39,034 bases of DNA from Acidobacteriota bacterium (GTDB taxonomy: Bacteria; Acidobacteriota; Terriglobia; Versatilivoradales; Versatilivoraceae). Numbering within the stretch: position 1 is the stretch's first letter; every line of letters begins with the position of its first letter. Position numbers and translations under genes: made by a program. The notes beneath the pieces were generated by a model. That model was not told the DNA's origin, made no database searches, and saw nothing but the letters and a program-made list of their open reading frames with translations. The DNA lies in NCBI GenBank assembly GCA_022821775.1, contig JAJECY010000186.1, forward strand, positions 1-39,034, read 5' to 3'. Positions 31,278 through 38,866 of this stretch are shown piece by piece.

Positions 31278-33833
31278 CTAATCAATATACACAAACTCGT
31301 TGCTGTTCAGCAGCACCCGGCAGAGGGCGGTCAACCCGTCGCCGGTCGGGCTCTCCTCCAGTAGTCGCCTTGCCTGCGCGGTCTCCTCGGGCCGGGGATC
31401 CCGGCCCAGGGCAGTCCGGAAGGCCTGGCGGATCCGGGAGGCAGGGCCGGCGCCGCCCTCGCGCCTGACCCGCTCGGCGAAGTGGCGCGCCTCTTCGTTC
31501 ACGAATTCCCCGTCGTACATGGTCAGGGCCTGCAGGACCGAGACTGAGGTCTCCCGCCGGGCGCAGGAGGCATTGGGAACCGGCGCGTCGAAGGTTTCCA
31601 TCAGCGGCATGCTCAGAGACCGCCGCTGAAAGATGTAGACGCTTCGCTTGCGGCCGCGCGGGCCGGACATGGTCTCCCAGGTGTTGGTGCCCTGGACCTT
31701 CTGGGCGTCGTCAAGCCCCCGGGGCAGGGGAGGAAAGACGGGAGGTCCTCCCCGGTCTCCGTTGAGCCTGCCGCTGGCCGTCAAGATGCTGTCCCGGACG
31801 GCTTCTCCCTCCAATCGTTTCCGCCGAAAGCGCCACAGGTATCGATTCTGCGGGTCGATCCGGGCGGCGTCGGGATCGGAGTGAAGCGAAGACTGGCGGT
31901 AGGCGCCGGAAGTCACCAGGAGTCGATGCATGGCCTTGAGACTCCAGTTCTGCTTCACCAGCTCATGCGCCAGCCAATCCAGCAGGCGGGGATGGGTCGG
32001 GGCCGCCCCGTTCTTGCCGAAGTCGCTGGGCGTATCCACGATGCCCCGGCCGAAGTGCCAGTGCCAGAGACGATTCACCATCACTCGGGCCGTCAGGGGA
32101 TTCTCGGGGCTGGCGATCCACTTTGCCAATGCCAGTCGACGCCCCCTGGTCGGGTAGCGTCCGAAGGGATCCAGGTCGATGGGGGCCGGTCGGGAGTGGC
32201 CCTCGATGGCACTGGGGAATCCCGGTTCCACCGGTTCTCCCTTGCGGTTCCAGTGTCCGCGCTCCAGGACGTAGGTGGTGGAGACGTTGGGACCGTAGGG
32301 AGGTCCGTCGGCGTTTCTCAAGGACATGGCCAGCGGCTTGCGCCGCTCGACGGCGTTCTTGAGCCGAAGAACACGGTGCCTGAAGTCGGTGAACCGCCGG
32401 TGTTCTTCCATGGAGAACTTCCGGTAGCCCTGGTCGTCCCGGATGGCCTTCTTCAGGTCCTTGAAAGTGGGCGGTTCGGGTTCCGGGGAGGCCAGGCGGT
32501 CTCGGGCGGCTTCCAACCTGAAAGCTTTCAGCCGCTCCAGCAGCGGTTCGTAAAAGAGGGCGAAAGACTTTTCGGTGGTCTGCAACCGTTGTTCCAATGC
32601 GGCCCGCTCCCGGTCCCAGCGCTCCTTGCGGGTCGGATTGACGAAGCTGGCGGGTTGCGGTCCTCCCAGTTGCTGGATGTCGCCGGGGCGCGGGGGATCG
32701 ATCTGCACCGCGGCGAAAAAGGCCTTGAGCCGGTAGAAGTCCCTGGTGGGCAGCAGGTCGTACTTGTGGTCGTGGCACTGGGCGCAGCCCACCGTCAGCC
32801 CCAGAAAGACGGAACCGACGGTCGAGGTCATTTCGCTGAGCAGGACGTGCCGGTCCTCTTCGCCGCGCGGCTCGGTGAAGGGGGCCAGGCGCAGAAAGGT
32901 CAAGGCCACCACCGATTCTGGGTCCGGAGGCGGCAGCGCGCCGGCCGACATCATCTCGAAGAACTCGTCCCCGGCCAACTGTTCCTTCACGAACAGGTCG
33001 TAGGGCTTGTCGGCATTGAAGGCATCGATGACGTAATCCCGGTAGCGCCAGGTGTGGTAGTACTCCGGATCGCCCTCGTAGCCGTTGGTGTCGGAGTAGC
33101 GGGCCAGGTCCAGCCAGTGCCGGCCCCAGCGCTCCCCGTAGCGTGGATCGGCCAGCAGACGGTCCACCAGGGCTTCATAGGCGTTGGGGGAGGGATCGTC
33201 GGCGAAAGCCTCCGCCTCGGCCGGCTCTGGCGGCACCCCCAACAGGTCGAAGAACAACCTGCGGATCAGGGTCCTGCGGGAGGCGGAGGGTGCGGGTGAG
33301 AGTCCCTCTTCCTGCAGGCGTTTCAGAATGAAAGAATCGATGCCGTTCCGGATCAAGGGCGGGTCCTTTATCTCGGGGGGCGGCCCTGCGGCAGGTTTGA
33401 CGTAGGCCCAGTAAGGCTCCGCGGGCGAGTCCGTCCGGGGAGTCGCGGCGAGCCCGCCGATCCACTGTTCGATGAGCTGAATCCGGTCTTCGGCAAAAGC
33501 CCGGCCCAGCGGCATCCGCGGCTCTATCTCACCACGCAGCACCTTGATCAGGGGGCTCTGCTCGGGGGTTCCCGGCATGACGGCGGCCCCGTGGCGGGCG
33601 CCTCCCGCCAGAATCGAGTCGAGGCTTTCCACCGAAAAGCCGCTGGTTCGGGTGTGGCGGTCGTGGCAGGGGAGGCAGTTCTCCTGCAGGACAGGCAGCA
33701 CCTGATCCTGAAAGTCCACGGTGGCTCGGGCCGGAAGGCAGGCCAACAACAGCAGGATTGCGCCCAGACAGCATCTGGGCCATCTCCTGAGGGTTGCCCC
33801 AAACAGGCTGGTATGTAGCGATGGCCTTTCCAT
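31278..33833 (-). CDS. DUF1549/DUF1553 protein with N-terminal cytochrome-type domain
   Basis: An 851-residue exported protein (signal CCLGAILLLLACLPARA). PSCyt1-type cytochrome segment: VDFQDQVLPVLQENCLPCHDRH (Cys53/Cys56/His57) with IEPRMPLGR, where Met could be the distal heme ligand. DUF1549 domain: DSFILKRLQEEGLSPAPSASRRTLIRRLFFDLLGVPP ... GERWGRHWLDLARYSDTNGYEGD ... VGCAQCHDHKYDLLPTRDFYRLKAFF (second CxxCH, near residue 350). DUF1553 domain: PLTARVMVNRLWHWHFGRGIVDTPSDFGKNGAAPTHPRLLDWLAHEL to the end. Unlike the homologue at 11060 it has no Ig-like domains and a normal CxxCH. The DUF1501 gene follows. The reaction is unknown; a c-type heme redox protein outside the cytoplasmic membrane is likely. 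Confidence 0.93.
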   Translation of the reverse strand: MERPSLHTSLFGATLRRWPRCCLGAILLLLACLPARATVDFQDQVLPVLQENCLPCHDRHTRTSGFSVESLDSILAGGARHGAAVMPGTPEQSPLIKVLRGEIEPRMPLGRAFAEDRIQLIEQWIGGLAATPRTDSPAEPYWAYVKPAAGPPPEIKDPPLIRNGIDSFILKRLQEEGLSPAPSASRRTLIRRLFFDLLGVPPEPAEAEAFADDPSPNAYEALVDRLLADPRYGERWGRHWLDLARYSDTNGYEGDPEYYHTWRYRDYVIDAFNADKPYDLFVKEQLAGDEFFEMMSAGALPPPDPESVVALTFLRLAPFTEPRGEEDRHVLLSEMTSTVGSVFLGLTVGCAQCHDHKYDLLPTRDFYRLKAFFAAVQIDPPRPGDIQQLGGPQPASFVNPTRKERWDRERAALEQRLQTTEKSFALFYEPLLERLKAFRLEAARDRLASPEPEPPTFKDLKKAIRDDQGYRKFSMEEHRRFTDFRHRVLRLKNAVERRKPLAMSLRNADGPPYGPNVSTTYVLERGHWNRKGEPVEPGFPSAIEGHSRPAPIDLDPFGRYPTRGRRLALAKWIASPENPLTARVMVNRLWHWHFGRGIVDTPSDFGKNGAAPTHPRLLDWLAHELVKQNWSLKAMHRLLVTSGAYRQSSLHSDPDAARIDPQNRYLWRFRRKRLEGEAVRDSILTASGRLNGDRGGPPVFPPLPRGLDDAQKVQGTNTWETMSGPRGRKRSVYIFQRRSLSMPLMETFDAPVPNASCARRETSVSVLQALTMYDGEFVNEEARHFAERVRREGGAGPASRIRQAFRTALGRDPRPEETAQARRLLEESPTGDGLTALCRVLLNSNEFVYID

Positions 33834-33882
33834 CCACGCTTCCCTCGGCCGCCCCTGCCTCAGGGCATAGAGTCGAGGCTGC

Positions 33883-33910
33883 CTATTAAACGATGCAACA
33901 AAATATACAA
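33883..33910 (-). promoter_or_regulatory. possible promoter TTGTAT-16-TAATAG for the minus-strand module
   Basis: Read on the minus strand, TTGTAT (plus 33905-33910) and TAATAG (plus 33883-33888) are 16 bases apart, about 50 bases upstream of the start codon at 33833, in an AT-rich pocket. It would drive 33833-29798. Confidence 0.35.
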
Positions 33911-33937
33911 GAGCCCCGGATCAATGTCACTCCCTTT

Positions 33938-33959
33938 GAGGCCCGTTCGCCGGGGCCTC
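33938..33959 (-). terminator. hairpin directly after the EamA stop codon
   Basis: GAGGCCC (33938-33944) and GGGCCTC (33953-33959) form a perfect 7-base stem with an 8-base loop, touching the stop codon of the minus-strand EamA gene. No clear U-run follows on the minus strand, so intrinsic termination is uncertain. Confidence 0.3.
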
Positions 33960-34865
33960 TCAACCAAGGGCCACCAGCGCCAGGCCGATGAGGAAAACCA
34001 GCAGGCCCAGGCCCTTGGGGATGGGAAGCGGCTCCTTGAGCCAGAAGATGCCGAGCAAGGCGCCCAGGGGAATGCTGACCTGGCGGAATGCCACCACGTA
34101 GCTGACGTTGTGGCTCCAGGTCATGGCGGCCAGGATGAGCACGTATCCCAGGTTGATCCCCAGTCCCAGGGGAATGTAGATGCGGGATCGCCGCCGAATC
34201 AACTCCAGAAAGGCGGCCCGCTCCGACTTGCGGGCCAGCACCGCCGCCGCCTGCAAGCCGGTGGAGGAGAGGGCCCATAGGGCAGCGTAGACCAGGCTGG
34301 CCTCCAGGTTGGAAAGCGTTCCCGACCGTCCCGAGACCAGCAGCCGCAAGGCCTGCTCGTCGGCGATGGAGTAGGCGGTCGTTGCCAGGGCCGCCAGCAG
34401 GGCCGCCAGGAAGACGCGGCTGAGGTAGTGGCTGCCTTTGAGGTCGGTCAGATGCCTCATGGGCAGCAGAATGCAGCCCGCCAGCACCAGAACGATGCCG
34501 GCCAGGCAGGCGGGGCTGATCTCCGAGCCTCTACCGAGCAGGAACATGACTGCCACGATGAACAGCGGGGAGGATCGGGAGAGCGGATAGGCGAGGGAAA
34601 GATCCCCCGAGTTGTAGGCGGCGGCCAGGCTGCGGTAGTAGATGACGGTGGCGCATCCGCTGACGGTCAGCAACGGCCACAATTCCGCTAGAATCGCGGG
34701 AATATTCGGGATATGGTAGGCGAGCCCCGGCAGCAGGCAGAGACAACCCACCAGGTTGGCGGCCAGGAAGAGGGCGCCGCTGGGCCGGCTCCGCTTGCCG
34801 AGGGTGTTCCATCCCACGTGAATGACCGCGGAGATGAGGATGAGCAGCAGGGCGATGGGTTGCAT
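33960..34865 (-). CDS. DMT superfamily (EamA) transporter
   Basis: A 301-residue inner-membrane protein with about ten hydrophobic segments in two EamA halves: MQPIALLLILISAVIHVGWNTLGKRS opening the first and ALVYAALWALSSTGLQAAAVLARKS opening the second. The second half ends PLGALLGIFWLKEPLPIPKGLGLLVFLIGLALVALG, the typical EamA close (KEP then a final helix). Family members export or import small metabolites; the substrate is unknown. ATG at 34865 has no clear Shine-Dalgarno. A perfect TATAAT on the minus strand (plus 34910-34915) lies about 45 bases upstream, without a recognisable -35. Confidence 0.9.
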   Translation of the reverse strand: MQPIALLLILISAVIHVGWNTLGKRSRPSGALFLAANLVGCLCLLPGLAYHIPNIPAILAELWPLLTVSGCATVIYYRSLAAAYNSGDLSLAYPLSRSSPLFIVAVMFLLGRGSEISPACLAGIVLVLAGCILLPMRHLTDLKGSHYLSRVFLAALLAALATTAYSIADEQALRLLVSGRSGTLSNLEASLVYAALWALSSTGLQAAAVLARKSERAAFLELIRRRSRIYIPLGLGINLGYVLILAAMTWSHNVSYVVAFRQVSIPLGALLGIFWLKEPLPIPKGLGLLVFLIGLALVALG

Positions 34866-34909
34866 GGAGTGGGTCGGCGAGCCCGGTTGGGCGGAATCGC
34901 GCAGGCACG

Positions 34910-34915
34910 ATTATA
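34910..34915 (-). promoter_or_regulatory. TATAAT -10 box upstream of the EamA gene
   Basis: A perfect TATAAT on the minus strand, preceded by TTGGG, 44 bases from the start codon at 34865, in the divergent gap before the amidase gene. No good -35 at 16-18 bases. Confidence 0.35.
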
Positions 34916-34963
34916 CCCAAGGTTGGGGACAACCCGGCTGAGGGACGGCCTCGGGGGACAGGC

Positions 34964-36159
34964 ATGGAAGAGGAGCTTGCAGCCATCCGGCGTTGGGAGG
35001 GAACCGTCAAGGCCCTGGTGGACTGGGATCCGGTCGGTGCCCGGCAGCGCCGCGAGCAGTGCGGCGGCGGGCCGCTGAGCGGCTGGTCGCTGGGGGTAAA
35101 GGACATCATCGACGTGCAGGGAATGCCGACCCGCTGCAACGTGGACTTTCTCCCGGAGACGCCGGCCCGGGAACACGCCGGGGTGGTGGGGCGCCTGTTG
35201 TCCCTGGGCGCTTTCGTCCTCTCCAAGACCGTTACCACCACTTTTGCTTTTCTGGATCCGGGAGTTACCCGCAATCCCTGGAATCCCGGCCACACTCCCG
35301 GAGGCTCCAGCAGCGGATCGGCGGCGGCCGTGGCCTGCGGGATGGTTCGGCTGGGTCTGGGTTCCCAGACGATGGCTTCGGTCAACCGTCCGGCCAGCTA
35401 CTGCGGGGTGACGGGGTTCAAGCCCACCTACGGACGCCTGCCGGTCAGCGGTGTCTTCCCCTTTTCCCCCAGCGTGGATACGGTGGGGTTTTTCACCCGC
35501 GGCGTTGCCGACATGCAACAGGCGGCCGCGGCTCTGTTGGGAGAGCCCGCCGCGGGGGCGCCCGGACGCCTGAGGATCGGACTGGCGCCGGACCTGCACA
35601 CCGAGCCTGCCGAGGACATCATGCTGAGGGCGCTGTCGGAGGCCGGAGACCGTCTGGCCGCCGGCGGGTGCCAGGTCAGCACGATCGCTCTGCCAAAAGA
35701 GTGCGCTGCCGCCTACCGGCACCACTTCGACCTGATTGCCGCCGAAGGGGCCCGAGGCCATGCGGAGCTGATGGCCCGCTACGGCGACCGCTATCCCCCC
35801 AAGCTGCGTGCGCTGCTGCTGGAGGGGGAAGGGGTAACTCCCGAAGATCTGGATCGGATTCAGGAACACCGGCGCTCGCTGACGGTCTCCCTGTCGGGAT
35901 TGCTGGAGGGAGTGGACCTGGTGTTGTCGCCCTCGGCCAAGGGAGCGGCTCACCGGGGTCTGGCCATAACCGGCGATCCCCGCTTCAGCCTGATCTGGAC
36001 CTATATGGGTGTCCCACGGTGACGCTGCCGGCGGCGCTGTCCCCCGAGGGGTTGCCGCTGGGCCTGCAGTTGTCGGCCCGTCCCATGGCCGACGCGGCCT
36101 TGCTGGCGGCCGCCCGCGAGGTGGAGAAACTGCTGGGATTTGACACCCAACCCGGATGA
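34964..36159 (+). pseudogene. amidase signature family enzyme, frameshifted near its 3' end
   Basis: The first 352 codons (34964-36022) encode an amidase: catalytic Lys46 in SLGVKDIIDVQG, cis-Ser in TPGGSSSGSAAAV (about Ser115) and nucleophile Ser139 in GSQTMASVNRPASYCGVTGFKPTYGRLP, with the 24-residue Ser-Ser spacing of the family. The frame then stops at a TGA just after WTYMGVPR. In the next frame the protein clearly goes on, TVTLPAALSPEGLPLGLQLSARPMADAALLAAAREVEKLLGF, to a stop at 36157-36159. Adding one C to the CCC run at 36011-36013 would restore WTYMGVPTVTLP. All catalytic residues lie before the break. It may be a true mutation or a sequencing/assembly error. It would hydrolyse an amide, substrate unknown. 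Confidence 0.85.
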
Positions 36160-36190
36160 CTCCGCAATGCTCACAAGTGTCGGCTCGCAA

Positions 36191-36230
36191 TCCACAAAGG
36201 AAAAGAGTTATCCACGAAGGAACACCAAGA
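36191..36230. repeat. degenerate 20-base tandem repeat (TCCACRAAGGAA)
   Basis: TCCACAAAGGAAAAGAGTTA is followed directly by TCCACGAAGGAACACCAAGA; the first 12 bases differ at one position. It resembles low-complexity dispersed repeats common between genes. Confidence 0.4.
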
Positions 36231-36290
36231 ACAACGATGGACCACTAAGCGAGACCGAGCTGCTTCAGCGGCACGCACAGCTACAAATGG

Positions 36291-36458
36291 ATTATTCACA
36301 TCGATGCACAGGATATACAGGATTTGGTCTCAGGAGTCTGGTGTCCTGTGGTCCTGGGCATCCGCAAACCCGGACCGGATCGTCGCCCGAGCCGTCTTCC
36401 CGTGCACATACCTCACATCCTGTTAATCCTGTGCATCCTGTGCATCGATGTTCATAAA
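36291..36458. repeat. fold-back repeat element with CACAGGAT-unit arms (full copy)
   Basis: Left arm CATCGATGCACAGGATATACAGGATT (36299-36324) pairs with right arm AATCCTGTGCATCCTGTGCATCGATG (36425-36450), with only two mismatches in 26 bases; flanking TTAT/ATAA extends the match. About 100 bases lie between the arms. The arms are built of repeated CACAGGAT/ATCCTGT units. The left arm and centre recur at 38757-38866. It has no coding capacity; a MITE- or REP-like non-autonomous element is likely. Confidence 0.7.
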
Positions 36459-36491
36459 ATATGAGGTTTTTGTGTCCGCAGGAGAGAGCCC

Positions 36492-37508
36492 ATGAAATCA
36501 CTGCGCATCGGACTCGCCGGTTACGGCAACTGGGCTCGCGAGGCCTATGTGCCGGCCCTGCGGGCTGACGGCAGGGGCACGGTGGTGGCCGCCTCGGCTC
36601 CCAGCCGGGCCACCAGGGAGCGCATTCGGGAGGAACTGGGTGAAGAGGTTCGCATCTATTCCGGCTTCGAGGCGATGCTGGACGCCGGCGGTCTGGATGG
36701 CGTGCTGATGGCTCTGCCCGAAGCCGTGCACGAGCCGGCCCTGCTGGCCGCGATCGATTCGGGGATTCCCTTTTTTTATGAGCCCCCGGTTTCGCACAGT
36801 CGTGACCGGATCGTTCCGGTATTGGAGGAATTGCTGGGAGCCGGCCAGGTCCAGCAGGCCGACCTGGAGCTGAGGTTCCTCCCGGTAGTGGCCGCGGCCG
36901 CTCTGAGGCTGTCCGAGGGCGCCATCGGAGAGCCCCAGACCGCCAGGATCCGAATGAACGGCAACTGGAACGCCCGGCCGGGAGCCGGCCTCAGCCTGCC
37001 CCTTGTGCTGGCTCCCTGGTACGTGGATGTCCTGGACGCGATGCTGGACTCTCATCCCCAAAGAGTGCTGGTTCAGGACGGCCGGGGAACCGAAGGCCGC
37101 ATGCAGGCCTACGCCCTGACCCAGTTGGACTACGGCGGGGTTTGGGGAACCTTTCAAGCCAACATCTCCAGCGTTCAGGGCCCCGAGACCTGGGTCGAGG
37201 TCCAGGGCCGGGACGGAGATCTCTATGCGGATCTCTTTACCGGAGAGTTGCGACTTCGAAGCCGGTCCGACCCCGAGTGGCGGGTGGATCGAGTGGTCTC
37301 GGCCCTGCGGCCCTTTGCCGGTTGGCCCGGCTTGCGGGAGTGCCTGTCGGAATTCCTGGACCAACTGGAGGGAAAACCCGTCTCGGGGGTGCCGGCTGAA
37401 GATATGGCCAGACTGCACTGCCTGGGCCTGGCCGCCGAGGAGTCCATCGACACCTTGGCCTGGGCCGGTGTCAGAAGCATGGACGAGTTGCGGCGAAATT
37501 TGCGATGA
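36492..37508 (+). CDS. Gfo/Idh/MocA family protein lacking the usual Lys
   Basis: A 338-residue protein with no signal peptide. Rossmann start SLRIGLAGYGNWAREAYVPALRADG, then VRIYSGFEAMLDAGGLDGVLMALPEAVHEPALLAAIDSGIPFFYEPPVSHSRDR. At the family's conserved EKP it reads EPP, so the catalytic/cofactor Lys is missing. The C-terminal alpha/beta domain is present (IGEPQTARIRMNGNWNARPG, VWGTFQANISSVQGPETWVEVQGRDGDLYADL). Either the reaction uses other residues or the protein binds rather than oxidises its ligand. AGGAGAG at 36480-36486 supports ATG 36492. The toroid/CxxCH gene follows 65 bases downstream on the same strand. Confidence 0.85.
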   Translation: MKSLRIGLAGYGNWAREAYVPALRADGRGTVVAASAPSRATRERIREELGEEVRIYSGFEAMLDAGGLDGVLMALPEAVHEPALLAAIDSGIPFFYEPPVSHSRDRIVPVLEELLGAGQVQQADLELRFLPVVAAAALRLSEGAIGEPQTARIRMNGNWNARPGAGLSLPLVLAPWYVDVLDAMLDSHPQRVLVQDGRGTEGRMQAYALTQLDYGGVWGTFQANISSVQGPETWVEVQGRDGDLYADLFTGELRLRSRSDPEWRVDRVVSALRPFAGWPGLRECLSEFLDQLEGKPVSGVPAEDMARLHCLGLAAEESIDTLAWAGVRSMDELRRNLR

Positions 37509-37573
37509 TTGGGGGGTAAAGCCGGTTGGAAGGGCTTGATCCCCGACGAAATTCAATGGCAGCGAGGTGACGG

Positions 37574-38722
37574 ATGATGGGTCGAACACCAAATAGAGCA
37601 TGGTTGGCCGGTGGTTTGGGAGGACTCCTGTTGTTGGGAGCTGCCGGGGTTGCGGGCGCGGAGGACAAGTTCAAGTATCAATACGAATTCGAATCCATTC
37701 GGATCCCCAGGCTGGACGCCGACGAGCCCAAGCGCCGGGAGGTTTCGGTACAGCGGGCCCTGAAATATCTCGACCAGGGCGCCACTGCCTGGAGTCGCGG
37801 ACACAAGTGCGTAACCTGCCACACCAACGGAAGTTACATGGCGCTACGTCCCGCGCTGACCAAACCCTTGGGCCAACCCGCCCCCGAGCTGCGGGACTTT
37901 TTCGGGAAGGTGCTTCTGGAAGGAACCTCACGACTGGGCAAGGAGGGCAAGCTGGGGGACTCACAAATGATCTACCTTGCCCGCGGCCTGGCCGAATGGG
38001 ACGCCCATGTGTCCGGAACTTTGTCGGGGGAGACCGAGCGGGCCCTGGAACAGTTGTTCGAGCGGCAGCTTCCCACCGGGGAGTGGAAGGCCGCTCTGTG
38101 CTGGCCGCCACTGGAATCCAGCGCCTTTCAGGAAGCCACCATAGCGGCCCTGGCGGTGGGGACGGCTCCGGGTTGGCTGGCCGGCCTGAGCGACGAGGGA
38201 CTGAAGGCCGGAGTGAAGCGGTTGCAGGACTACCTTCGCACGGTCGAGCCGCCGCACGACTATGGGAGGGTGATGCTCCTGTTGGCCTCGACCAAGTTGG
38301 ACGGCCTGCTGGAGGAGGGTGAAAAGGAACGGATCATCGAAATGATCCGGAGCAAGCAGCGGGCCGACGGAGGGTGGGCGCTGCGCGCCTTTGCCCGACC
38401 CGAGGAGTGGGGCGAGGGAAACCGGGCCGAGAAGCTCAGGGCTGAAAAGGAGTTCGCCGACCCTCCCAGCGACGGCCACCAGACGGGCCTGGCTCTGGTT
38501 GCGCTACGAGAGGCCGGAGTCGGCGCCCGGGATCCCGGGATCCAAAAGGGTGTTCGCTGGCTGCTGGCAAATCAGCGTGAGTCGGGACGCTGGTGGACCC
38601 GTTCGCTCAACACCGACAACTACCACTTCATCGCCTTCAGCGGGACCCTCTATCCCCTGGTGGCCCTCCACCTCTGCGACGCGTTGCCGCCCAACCGCAG
38701 CGCCTCGGCCAAGGTGCCATAG
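37574..38722 (+). CDS. secreted CxxCH + prenyltransferase/squalene-cyclase-type toroid protein
   Basis: A 382-residue exported protein (signal AWLAGGLGGLLLLGAAGVAGA, residues 9-29). HKCVTCHTNGSYMALRPAL has a CxxCH heme-attachment site (Cys79/Cys82/His83). The rest is alpha-helical with repeats of the prenyltransferase/squalene-hopene-cyclase type: ERALEQLFERQLPTGEWKAALCWPPLESSAFQEATIAALAV, IIEMIRSKQRADGGWALRAF, DGHQTGLALVALREAGV and GVRWLLANQRESGRWWTRSLNTDNYHFIAFSGTLYPLVAL. The cyclase DxDD acid motif is not seen, so it is probably a binding or structural toroid and not a terpene cyclase. ATG 37574 and 37577 are both possible. Its function is unknown. Confidence 0.87.
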   Translation: MMGRTPNRAWLAGGLGGLLLLGAAGVAGAEDKFKYQYEFESIRIPRLDADEPKRREVSVQRALKYLDQGATAWSRGHKCVTCHTNGSYMALRPALTKPLGQPAPELRDFFGKVLLEGTSRLGKEGKLGDSQMIYLARGLAEWDAHVSGTLSGETERALEQLFERQLPTGEWKAALCWPPLESSAFQEATIAALAVGTAPGWLAGLSDEGLKAGVKRLQDYLRTVEPPHDYGRVMLLLASTKLDGLLEEGEKERIIEMIRSKQRADGGWALRAFARPEEWGEGNRAEKLRAEKEFADPPSDGHQTGLALVALREAGVGARDPGIQKGVRWLLANQRESGRWWTRSLNTDNYHFIAFSGTLYPLVALHLCDALPPNRSASAKVP

Positions 38723-38756
38723 GCGGCTATCTTCGCCGGGGGATCGATATTTTTTC

Positions 38757-38866
38757 ATCATTAACATCGATGCACAGGATAAACAGGATTTGTTTTTGGG
38801 AGTCTGGCGTCCTGTGATCCTGAACAACTGCAAATCCGCACCGGGTCATCGCGCGAGCCGGCTTCT
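38757..38866. repeat. fold-back repeat element, truncated second copy
   Basis: CATCGATGCACAGGATAAACAGGATTTG... GAGTCTGGCGTCCTGTG.TCCTG ... CGCGAGCCGGCTTC aligns without gaps to about 100 bases of the element at 36299, at roughly 80% identity by eye. The right inverted arm is absent; sequence diverges after GGCTTC. Confidence 0.65.

Larger units (their letters stand above)
36160..36491. other. gene-free stretch with two dispersed repeats
   Basis: No gene is seen. 36191-36230 holds two diverged 20-base copies beginning TCCACAAAGGAA and TCCACGAAGGAA. 36291-36458 holds the CACAGGAT fold-back element. The track ORFs 36140-36457 and 36292-36501 cross these repeats and are not convincing proteins. 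Confidence 0.6.

Noticed and set aside
36140-36457. 105-residue ORF across the fold-back repeat
   Set aside because: It is made of repeat translation (TSHPVNPVHPVHRCS) and has no ribosome site.
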